64,000 bases of DNA, taken from contig NZ_SEWX01000005.1 of assembly GCF_004307455.1 (NCBI RefSeq), positions 124,001 to 188,000 on the forward strand. Reading direction: 5' to 3'. Origin of the DNA: Aquirufa nivalisilvae (GTDB lineage: Bacteria > Bacteroidota > Bacteroidia > Cytophagales > Spirosomataceae). Both the position numbers and the translations under genes were made by a program. This document shows, piece after piece, positions 53,081 to 60,428 of this stretch (its first letter is position 1; each line of letters opens with the position of its first letter). The notes under the pieces are model-generated. The model ran no database searches, was not told where the DNA came from, and saw nothing but the letters and a program-made list of their open reading frames with translations.

Positions 53081-54305
53081 GGGGATTGAATTCTCCTTCC
53101 CATTTAGATACCACACAAGTAGCAACTCCGTTTCCTGCCACAGAAGTAACAGTTCTTCCCATATCTAAGAAAGGATCTACTCCTAATAACAAGGCGATTC
53201 CTTCCGCAGGTAAATTGAACATGGTTAAGGTTCCAGCGATAATGACCAATGATGCTCTGGGTACACCAGCTATTCCTTTGGAAGTAATCATTAAGGTTAA
53301 TAACATGGTGATTTGTTGTTCTAGACTTAAATGCACCCCATAAGCTTGTGCAATAAAGCCTGTAGCAAATGTCATGTACAACATAGAACCATCTAAATTG
53401 AAGCTGTATCCTAAGGGTAATACAAAACCTACAATTCGTCTACTACATCCAAATCGTTCTAATGCAGCTATGGTTTGAGGGAATGATGCTTCCGAACTGG
53501 CCGTTGAAAAGGAGATTAATAGTGCTTCTTTAAGTTCTTTCAATAAAGCCCAATATGGGATTTTATTGAAAATACAGATTAGCCATAAAATGACCACGGT
53601 AAAGAATAGGAGGCCTCCCAAAAAACAAATCATTAAGTAACCATAGCTAATTAAGATACTTAATCCCTTATTGGCTACAACGGTAGTCATGGCAGCAAAA
53701 ACTGCATAAGGTGCTACTTCCATCACATAATTTACCATCTTGAAAACTACTTCAGCCAAGTTTTCAAATACATGAATCAGTTTTTTACCAGTTTCACCTA
53801 TAGAGCCTAAAGCTACCCCGAAGAACAAAGAAAAGATGACAATTTGAAGAATCTCATTTTCTGCCAAAGCCTTGAAAAAGCTATCTGGAAAAATATGTAA
53901 AATAAAATCTTCTAAGGTCTTCACCTTGGAGGCATCAATACCCGTGGAAGTTCCTGCTGCCGGCTTTGGCCAAGACTGTAAGCTTCCTGGTTGGGTGATA
54001 TTAACAACCACTAAACCTGTCACTAATGATAAGAGTGTCGCGAAATAGAAATACCCAATGGTCTTTAAGCCAATTCGACCAACTGCTTTAAAATCACCCA
54101 ATTTGGCAATTCCTACCACCAAGGTGCAGAATACCAAGGGACCTACAATCATTTTGATCAAGCGCAGGAAAATTTTGGAGATCACTTGAAAACGTTGTGC
54201 CCACTCATGACTTTCTTCTGGAGAAAAAGTGAGGAAAAAATATTCCCCTAAAGCGAGTCCTAGGATGAAACCTAAGATGATTTTTTGAGTAAGGCTTAAT
54301 TTCAT
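53067..54305 (-). CDS. Dicarboxylate/amino acid:cation symporter (DAACS family), second copy
   Basis: The 412-residue polytopic protein has the DAACS signatures: S-F-S-T-A-S-S-E-A-S-F-P near 265, L-P-L-G-Y-S-F-N-L-D-G-S near 298 and T-S-K-G-I-A-G-V-P near 345. It is related to, but clearly distinct from, the symporter at 15687. C4-dicarboxylates, glutamate or aspartate are likely substrates. It is the downstream gene of a minus-strand run, 5 bp after the SRPBCC gene, and overlaps the convergent LolC/E-like gene. Confidence 0.93.
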   Translation of the reverse strand: MKLSLTQKIILGFILGLALGEYFFLTFSPEESHEWAQRFQVISKIFLRLIKMIVGPLVFCTLVVGIAKLGDFKAVGRIGLKTIGYFYFATLLSLVTGLVVVNITQPGSLQSWPKPAAGTSTGIDASKVKTLEDFILHIFPDSFFKALAENEILQIVIFSLFFGVALGSIGETGKKLIHVFENLAEVVFKMVNYVMEVAPYAVFAAMTTVVANKGLSILISYGYLMICFLGGLLFFTVVILWLICIFNKIPYWALLKELKEALLISFSTASSEASFPQTIAALERFGCSRRIVGFVLPLGYSFNLDGSMLYMTFATGFIAQAYGVHLSLEQQITMLLTLMITSKGIAGVPRASLVIIAGTLTMFNLPAEGIALLLGVDPFLDMGRTVTSVAGNGVATCVVSKWEGEFNPPTNA

Positions 54306-54310
54306 ATTGT

Positions 54311-54757
54311 TTAGCGAAGTGTAAGTAATGATTGATAAAAAGGTTTACGATAGATTATCATTCCCCAAAGTAAGGGATAAAGTAGAATATCTAAAAATTT
54401 AGAAGAAGTGGAATAGGAAATCTGATCAATAACCATGGTTTGCTGAGCATTTCTTTTTTCCAAAATATGCTGATGCTTCCAATATGTTATTCCTAGAGGA
54501 ATTCTTGTTCCCTCGTCAATAAAATAAATGGAATCTTCTCCTTGAAAATCTTCGGTAATTTCGGAATTCCAGTATAAACTAAAAAAGCCCAATTTGATTT
54601 CTAATTGGACTAAATCACCTTTTTTACAGCCATCAAATCGATTAATGGAAATAGGAGGGAATGGTGGGGATAATTTGGCTAATAAATCTTGATCAAATAG
54701 TGCCCAAACATAATCAATTGGTGAGTTAATGAGTGTTTCGACTCTAAATGATGGCAT
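54311..54757 (-). CDS. SRPBCC-fold (START-like) protein
   Basis: The 148-residue protein fits the SRPBCC helix-grip pattern: an N-terminal strand with I-N-S-P-I-D-Y-V-W-A-L-F-D, a basic turn (D-G-C-K-K-G-D-L-V), central beta-strands and a long C-terminal amphipathic/hydrophobic helix (about 118-140). Such proteins bind hydrophobic ligands. No signal peptide is seen; the C-terminal helix may touch the membrane. It sits in a tight minus-strand cluster with two exported unknowns. Ligand unknown. Confidence 0.82.
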   Translation of the reverse strand: MPSFRVETLINSPIDYVWALFDQDLLAKLSPPFPPISINRFDGCKKGDLVQLEIKLGFFSLYWNSEITEDFQGEDSIYFIDEGTRIPLGITYWKHQHILEKRNAQQTMVIDQISYSTSSKFLDILLYPLLWGMIIYRKPFYQSLLTLR

Positions 54758-54767
54758 AAAGTTGGAT

Positions 54768-55067
54768 TTACTTAATCATATAACTAACTAGACTAAGTAA
54801 TGTTGAAAAGATCGTTTTCACACCAATGACAATATATTTTGTCCAATTGCTGCGTTCTTCATTCAATTGAGCCTCTTGTTGATTATCCTCTTCCTTTTTC
54901 TGGACTTGATTAAATTCTTTTTTTGCTAAAGGCTGCTTCAATTGCTTCGTACTATCAATACCCACAAAATACGTATGTGGTCTCATGGCAGAATATTCTA
55001 CCAATCCAAAACTACTAGTCATGATGTAGATCATGAATACTCCCAAAAAGTGAATAGCTTTTTTCAT
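54768..55067 (-). CDS. Small exported or membrane protein, unknown
   Basis: The 99-residue protein has an N-terminal hydrophobic segment (about 4-22), a polar K/E/Q-rich middle (about 40-72) and a hydrophobic C-terminus (about 77-97) that could be a membrane helix. No known domain is recognised. It lies 4 bp after the stop of the next unknown gene and 10 bp before the SRPBCC gene, so expression in a common mRNA is likely. It may be a lineage-specific envelope protein. Confidence 0.65.
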   Translation of the reverse strand: MKKAIHFLGVFMIYIMTSSFGLVEYSAMRPHTYFVGIDSTKQLKQPLAKKEFNQVQKKEEDNQQEAQLNEERSNWTKYIVIGVKTIFSTLLSLVSYMIK

Positions 55068-55071
55068 GGGT

Positions 55072-55746
55072 TTAGTCTTTAATTTTCTTTTTTGCTGATT
55101 CTAATGCTTGATTTTGAAGAATTAGGGCATCTTCTGTTGCTTTTTGATCTAATTTATTCTGTTCTTGGTTAGCTAGTAATTTTTCCTTTTCAAGTTTTGC
55201 TTCTTCTAATTTCTTAGTCAACAATTCCGTTTGTTTCTTATTGGCCTCAAGCTCTCTTACTAATCTCTCTGCCGATTTAACGTTTTTTACTTTTTGGCTA
55301 GTCAGGTTGGCTAATTTTTGTTCTTCTTTTCGAACGCCTTCTTCTGAGTTTAGTATTTCAATAAAATCTTCCAACCAAGCGGTAGCATCTCTAAATTGGG
55401 CATGGCCAGTCTGGATGTAATCATCAGGGCCTAAACCGATAGACACAAACAGTTTGGTTTTATTATTTTCCTCTGAAATCTTAGACAATAAAGTAAATGG
55501 ATTTTTAGAAATGGATGAAATTCGAGTATCATAGCTTATGATAGCTCCTCCTTTACCATTTTCAACTCGACCATATTTCTTTAAATAGTTTTTCCAGCTA
55601 TCGATAGCATACTTTTCTTCCGATCCTAGATAAGTATAAAAGCCTTCTTTTTTGGCACGTTCAATCTCAGTCATACCCGAAAATATTTGAGCTTGACCCA
55701 AGAAAACACTGAAAACAAATACCGCTAGGAAAAAATACTTAGACAT
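55072..55746 (-). CDS. Exported protein with C-terminal coiled coil, unknown
   Basis: From ATG 55746 the protein is 224 residues. A signal peptide (about 1-20, ending G-Q-A-Q) is followed by a compact domain (about 25-130: Y-T-Y-L-G-S-E-E, S-W-K-N-Y-L-K-K-Y-G-R, I-G-L-G-P-D-D-Y) that I do not recognise, then a long Lys/Glu/Gln coiled coil to the C-terminus. The frame extends to an ATG at 55794, but that would bury the signal peptide. It starts 58 bp after the methyltransferase stop. A periplasmic scaffold or stress protein is possible. Confidence 0.75.
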   Translation of the reverse strand: MSKYFFLAVFVFSVFLGQAQIFSGMTEIERAKKEGFYTYLGSEEKYAIDSWKNYLKKYGRVENGKGGAIISYDTRISSISKNPFTLLSKISEENNKTKLFVSIGLGPDDYIQTGHAQFRDATAWLEDFIEILNSEEGVRKEEQKLANLTSQKVKNVKSAERLVRELEANKKQTELLTKKLEEAKLEKEKLLANQEQNKLDQKATEDALILQNQALESAKKKIKD

Positions 55747-55803
55747 AGGCTTAATTTGTTGAATATAAAGAACAAAGGTAAATTTTTTAGTCAAAATACG
55801 AAA

Positions 55804-56976
55804 TCAATTTACTGGACATTTTTCAGTAAGTGCCACGACATTTTTTTGCTGCTCATCTTGATAGGCAAAAAGTGTCCATGGACCACCTTCTTTTATCTTC
55901 CATTTCTTTCGAATATCTTCTGGACTCATTGGGAAATTTCTGGTGCTAATATTGGCTTTTCCTGAAGGTAAATGTGTCTCAATCCATTTTTTATCCAGAT
56001 TGCCCAGCGCTATCACCTTAAATTGTCTGCCAGGAAATGATTCTACTCTTTCTTTTGAAGTATACAAATGGGTATTGTTGCCCATTTTATGTATTTGCTG
56101 ACTTGCTGCTAATTTAAAGAACCCAGCTTTTAATATTCCAGCATGTGGTTCATAGAGGTAGTTTTCTAATTTCCCTAGTTGGGCATTAGCCTCACGCTCC
56201 TCACTTAATTTGGCCCGAAAAATCAAACTGTTCTCTAAACTTAATTCATGAACTTCTATGATGGGATCCATGCTAGCCTCTAGGGATTTTAGAAAGAGCA
56301 ATTCCTTTACTTCATTTTTGACACAAATTACCCATACTTGATTTACCCCATGAAGGCTTTGTATAGCCCGACTAATATCTAATAATGGGCTAGTTTTCAG
56401 CAATAAACTTGTAGCCTGTTTGATGTAGGGTAAAATTTCCTGAACATTGGGTTCACAATCTTCCAAAAGAATAACTTTTTCTCCTTTGGAGCCTCTTCTG
56501 GCAGGATCTAAGTAAATGTAATTCCATTGGGAAGGATGTTCTTTCATATAGGCTACCCCGTCTCCCACAATATGCTCAATGGAATCTCCGACTAATACCT
56601 GATGATTGTAGCGAGTAATTTGATTTAATTTTTCATCTCTCTCGACATAGGTGACGGAATTTCCTTTTTTGGCAAATGCCCAGGTATCAACACCCATTCC
56701 TCCTGTTAAATCAATTACCTTTCCCTGGATTAGATCTGCTTTAAACAGAGCCGTATCTTCAGAAGAGGCTTGCTCAAGGTTTAGTTGAGGAGGAAAAAAT
56801 AGTTGATGATTCGCAATCCAGGAAGGTAATTTATGAACTAATTTTTGCCTTGCTTGAATCTGAGGAACCAATTTAGATAAAGAAAGTCCTTCACTCAGGC
56901 CTTTGGATAGACTCAATTGATATGGGTCATCTTGGGCATGTTTTTGAATGAACTTAATTTCTTCTTCTGAAAGCAT
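55804..56976 (-). CDS. THUMP-like domain, SAM-dependent methyltransferase
   Basis: The 390-residue protein has a helical N-terminus, then a Rossmann methyltransferase core with the SAM motif V-I-D-L-T-G-G-M-G-V-D near 87-97, Y-V-E-R-D near 110 and Y-L-D-P-A-R-R near 153. The C-terminal part, from about 290, with G-I-L-K-A-G-F-F and the R-N-F-P-M-S-P-E motif near 345, matches the THUMP-like domain found on class I methyltransferases of Bacteroidota. An RNA substrate is likely (inference). It starts the minus-strand cluster, divergent from iorA. Confidence 0.88.
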   Translation of the reverse strand: MLSEEEIKFIQKHAQDDPYQLSLSKGLSEGLSLSKLVPQIQARQKLVHKLPSWIANHQLFFPPQLNLEQASSEDTALFKADLIQGKVIDLTGGMGVDTWAFAKKGNSVTYVERDEKLNQITRYNHQVLVGDSIEHIVGDGVAYMKEHPSQWNYIYLDPARRGSKGEKVILLEDCEPNVQEILPYIKQATSLLLKTSPLLDISRAIQSLHGVNQVWVICVKNEVKELLFLKSLEASMDPIIEVHELSLENSLIFRAKLSEEREANAQLGKLENYLYEPHAGILKAGFFKLAASQQIHKMGNNTHLYTSKERVESFPGRQFKVIALGNLDKKWIETHLPSGKANISTRNFPMSPEDIRKKWKIKEGGPWTLFAYQDEQQKNVVALTEKCPVN

Positions 56977-57071
56977 GATGCAAATTAAGAATGCTCGTTT
57001 AATATTTTTTCTGAAAGACGAATGGAATTTGATTTTATTGTAAATTTATGTTCTAATCTATAAATAAAGCC

Positions 57072-57560
57072 ATGAGTAAGTATAGCATCAAACTTAATGG
57101 GAAGAAGCATCAGGTTGATGTAGCTTCCGATACACCTTTATTGTGGGTAATTCGTGATGAAATAGGTATGACGGGCACTAAGTTTGGATGTGGGATGGGT
57201 TTGTGTGGTGCTTGTACTGTATTATTAAACGGTAACCCAATTCGTTCATGTTCCACACCTATTTCAAGTATCAAGCCTGAAGATAAACTGCTTAGTATTG
57301 AAGGTTTATCAGCCAATACAAATCATCCTGTGCAATTGGCTTGGATTAAAGAACAAGTTCCTCAGTGTGGATATTGTCAATCAGGTCAGATTTTAGCGGT
57401 AGCGGCTTTGTTGGATTCCAATCCTAATCCAAGTGACCAAGATATTGATACTGCTTTGGCAGGAAATATTTGTCGATGTGGTACCTACCAAGACATGCGC
57501 AAAGCGATACATGCTGCAGCTAAAACGATAAAAGCCACTCCTAAAACGAAATCCAAATGA
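57072..57560 (+). CDS. (2Fe-2S) subunit of a xanthine oxidase-family molybdenum hydroxylase (IorA-like)
   Basis: The 162-residue protein carries two 2Fe-2S sites. The plant-ferredoxin-type cluster is bound by C40, C45, C48 and C60 (C-G-M-G-L-C-G-A-C). The second, helical cluster is bound by C99, C102, C134 and C136 (C-G-Y-C and C-R-C). Its closest recognisable relatives are isoquinoline 1-oxidoreductase alpha and aldehyde oxidoreductase small subunits. It overlaps the large-subunit gene by ATGA. There is no FAD subunit gene, so electrons probably pass directly to a cytochrome or quinone. Confidence 0.93.
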   Translation: MSKYSIKLNGKKHQVDVASDTPLLWVIRDEIGMTGTKFGCGMGLCGACTVLLNGNPIRSCSTPISSIKPEDKLLSIEGLSANTNHPVQLAWIKEQVPQCGYCQSGQILAVAALLDSNPNPSDQDIDTALAGNICRCGTYQDMRKAIHAAAKTIKATPKTKSK

Positions 57561-59737
57561 GCACGAATACAACAAAACAAACCTCGAGAAGAGATTTTAT
57601 CAAGATTAGTGCTCAAACAGCAGCTTTTCTTGCCATTGGTTTTGAAAATTTAGCTAATGGGAAAGGGGTGAAGGTCAAGAATATGGCTCATGAACCGCAT
57701 ATTGGAGTGGAAATAAATCCATATGTCCTGATCAATGAGTCAGGTAAAGTAACCTTGTTTAATGCTAGACCCGATATGGGGCAAGGGACTTCTCAGTCTA
57801 TTCCTATGTTGATTGCTGAGGAATTGGAAGTGCGTTTAGACCAAGTAGAAATTGTTACATCCGATGGTTCAGCTAAATTTGGCTCTCAGCTTTCTGGTGG
57901 ATCCTCTTCTGTAAGTACTCGCTACTTGCCTATGAGAACCGTAGGTGCCGCTGTTAAAGAAATGCTTATTCAAGCTGCTGCCAATCAATGGCATGTACCA
58001 ATAAGTGCATGTTATGCCAAAGAAGGCCGAGTTTATCAAAAAAATAAAAATATCAGTTTAGGATATGGGGAATTAGTAGCCGCTGCGGCTAAATTACCTG
58101 TGCCAGCTAATCCAGTTCTCAAAAATCCAGCTGATTTTACCCAAATAGGAAAGTCTATTCCAAGGCCAGAGATTCCTTCCAAAGTAAATGGAACGTCAAA
58201 GTTTGGTATGGATGTAGTAATACCCGGTATGTTGTATGCAAGTATTGCTCATGCACCCAGTATACATGCCAAAGTAAAATCTTACCATGGGGAAAAAGCA
58301 ATTGCTAGTCCAGGCGTCAAATTCGTTCTGAAAACAGAGCGTAAAATGCCACATGCCAGTACAGAGGCTGTTGCCGTATTGGCTGATTCCTATTGGGCTG
58401 CCCTAAAAGGAAAACGTCTTTTGGATATTGAGTGGGAAAGTACTGTGGCCGACGAAATGAGTACAGAGAAGTATTTCAACCAATTGAAAGAAGCTGGCAA
58501 GTCTCCAGGATTTGAATACAAAGAATCATTAACTGGTGATGTGAATAAGGCATTTGCCAGTGCCAATAAGGTCATAGAGGCTTCGTACCAAACACCTTTT
58601 TTAGCACATGCGCCGATGGAGCCTGAAAATGCTACGGTATATGTGCAAGATGGTAAAGTGGAAGTTTGGGCTCCCGTACAAGGTCCCGATTCCTTAGTGA
58701 CTGAATTAGCAACCTATTTAGGCTTTAAAAAGGAGAATGTTAAAATTAATGTTACTTTCTTAGGTGGTGCTTTTGGTCGGAAAGCTTACTATGATTATGT
58801 GCTGGAAGCCGCTCATTTATCCAAGCAAATCAACGCACCAGTCAAAGTAGTTTGGACAAGAGAAGATGATACCCAACAAGGACCATTCCGTCCGGGTATG
58901 TTATCTGTTATGAGAGGTGCATTAGATGCACAGGGTAAAGTTCAAGCTTTTGAACATCGCTTAAATGGTGCTTCTATATTAAATCAGGTATTCCAAGTTC
59001 CTTTGGGTAATGCTCCAGATCCTTGGGCGGAAGAAGGAATCAATTTACCTGATAGTCCTTATACTTTTCCCAATAGAAGAAACTCCTTTAGCCTAGTAAC
59101 TACTAAAATCCCTATTCTTTGGTGGAGATCGGTATATGCTTCTACCAATTTATTTGGTCAAGAATCATTCATTGATGAATTGGCACATCAAGCAAAGAAA
59201 GATCCTTTGGCATTCCGATTAGAATTACTTGCTGGTTCTCCTCGATTTGTAGGAGTTTTAAAGAAACTAGCAGAATTGTCGAATTATCAACAATTGAAAG
59301 CCCAGGGTAAAGCCGTGGGAATAGCTATTGCACGATCTTTTTCTTCCATCTGTACGCATGCTATCGTGGTAGAAAAACAAGGGAATGGCGTGGTGATCAA
59401 AAAAGTATATTCTGTGATTGACTGTGGCGTGGCTATTAATCCACGAAATATCAAAGCCCAAGTGCAAAGTAATATTACGATGGGTTTAACTGCTTCCATT
59501 AAGAATGAAATTACGGTTGTGAACGGTCAAACCCAACAAAGTAATTTTCATGATTATGCTGTACTCCGACAAGGGGAAATTCCAGAAATCGAAGTATTTG
59601 TTATGCCAAGTGCCGAAGCTCCCGGTGGAGTAGGTGAGCCAGGACTTCCTCCAGTGGCTCCTGCCTTGTGCAATGCTGTATTTTTAGCAACGGGTAAGCG
59701 AGTAAGAACATTGCCATTTGATATCTCAAACGTCTAA
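57557..59737 (+). CDS. Molybdopterin-binding subunit of a xanthine oxidase-family hydroxylase (IorB-like)
   Basis: The 726-residue protein begins with a twin-arginine signal (S-R-R-D-F-I-K near 10-16), so the assembled enzyme is exported folded to the periplasm. The body matches the IorB/aldehyde dehydrogenase group: P-D-M-G-Q-G-T-S-Q near 74, G-G-S-S-S-V-S near 115, F-L-G-G-A-F-G-R-K near 403, and A-P-G-G-V-G-E-P-G-L-P-P near 696, where the active-site Glu is expected. Substrate is probably an aldehyde or N-heterocycle, not determinable here. It is coupled to the 2Fe-2S subunit upstream and the cytidylyltransferase-like gene downstream. Confidence 0.93.
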   Translation: MSTNTTKQTSRRDFIKISAQTAAFLAIGFENLANGKGVKVKNMAHEPHIGVEINPYVLINESGKVTLFNARPDMGQGTSQSIPMLIAEELEVRLDQVEIVTSDGSAKFGSQLSGGSSSVSTRYLPMRTVGAAVKEMLIQAAANQWHVPISACYAKEGRVYQKNKNISLGYGELVAAAAKLPVPANPVLKNPADFTQIGKSIPRPEIPSKVNGTSKFGMDVVIPGMLYASIAHAPSIHAKVKSYHGEKAIASPGVKFVLKTERKMPHASTEAVAVLADSYWAALKGKRLLDIEWESTVADEMSTEKYFNQLKEAGKSPGFEYKESLTGDVNKAFASANKVIEASYQTPFLAHAPMEPENATVYVQDGKVEVWAPVQGPDSLVTELATYLGFKKENVKINVTFLGGAFGRKAYYDYVLEAAHLSKQINAPVKVVWTREDDTQQGPFRPGMLSVMRGALDAQGKVQAFEHRLNGASILNQVFQVPLGNAPDPWAEEGINLPDSPYTFPNRRNSFSLVTTKIPILWWRSVYASTNLFGQESFIDELAHQAKKDPLAFRLELLAGSPRFVGVLKKLAELSNYQQLKAQGKAVGIAIARSFSSICTHAIVVEKQGNGVVIKKVYSVIDCGVAINPRNIKAQVQSNITMGLTASIKNEITVVNGQTQQSNFHDYAVLRQGEIPEIEVFVMPSAEAPGGVGEPGLPPVAPALCNAVFLATGKRVRTLPFDISNV

Positions 59738-60318
59738 TGATTGGAGTTCTGTTAGCAGCTGGTTCTTCTTCCCGACTTGGTGAGCCAAAGGCTCTAATAA
59801 ATTTAGGTCAGAAAACATTAGTTGAAAGGAGCTTGCAGGTTTTGCAAGCTCCTTTTATTGATACCATTGTAGTAGTACTTGGGGCTGAAAAAGAGGCTAT
59901 AAAGGCCCTTATTTCTCATGAAAGGGTTGAAGTGCTGGAAAGCCAAGAATGGCATTTAGGTCAGGGTAATACCTTGTCAGAATGTATGCGAGTTTTAGCT
60001 CCTCGAAAAGAGCCTATTCTCGTCATGTTAGTAGATACTCCCTTTGTTCAAGAAAAGCATATTGAGGCAATCTTAGTTGCTCATCAAAAAAATCCAAGTC
60101 AAGTCATCATCTCTTCCTTTCAGGGTCAATCATCCCCTCCTGTATTGATTCCTTTTGAACACCAACATAAATTGTACGAATGGAAAGGGGATAAGGGTTT
60201 TGGGCCATTTTGGAAATCCCATCCAGACATTTGTCAATGGATTTCCTTTGATGAAGAATATCGAGATTTAGATACTGCCGAGGATAAAAAGTATTGGCAG
60301 GAAAATTGGGATAAATAG
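59737..60318 (+). CDS. MocA-like molybdenum cofactor cytidylyl/nucleotidyltransferase
   Basis: The 193-residue GT-A-like protein has L-L-A-A-G-S-S-S-R-L-G-E-P-K-A at residues 5-19, the nucleotide-binding signature of the MobA/MocA family, and M-L-V-D-T-P-F near 95. MocA attaches CMP to molybdopterin for xanthine oxidase-family enzymes, which fits its position overlapping the large-subunit stop by 1 bp (TAATG). Other nucleotidyltransferases share the fold, but the operon strongly favours cofactor maturation. Confidence 0.9.
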   Translation: MIGVLLAAGSSSRLGEPKALINLGQKTLVERSLQVLQAPFIDTIVVVLGAEKEAIKALISHERVEVLESQEWHLGQGNTLSECMRVLAPRKEPILVMLVDTPFVQEKHIEAILVAHQKNPSQVIISSFQGQSSPPVLIPFEHQHKLYEWKGDKGFGPFWKSHPDICQWISFDEEYRDLDTAEDKKYWQENWDK

Positions 60319-60372
60319 TCCAAATAATCGGAATAATCCTGAGGTAATCGTTTCCCTCCAAGCAAAAATTAT

Positions 60373-60380
60373 TACCTTTG
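60373..60380 (+). promoter_or_regulatory. Predicted purL promoter (-7 box)
   Basis: TACCTTTG is a perfect -7 element. A TTTC at 60351 is 18 bp upstream as a weak -33. Transcription from here would exclude the far-upstream TTG start and supports the GTG at 60429. Confidence 0.62.
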
Positions 60381-60428
60381 TGCTCAATTGTGTGCTTCCA
60401 AGCCATTTCTTACATTAAAATTGATATT

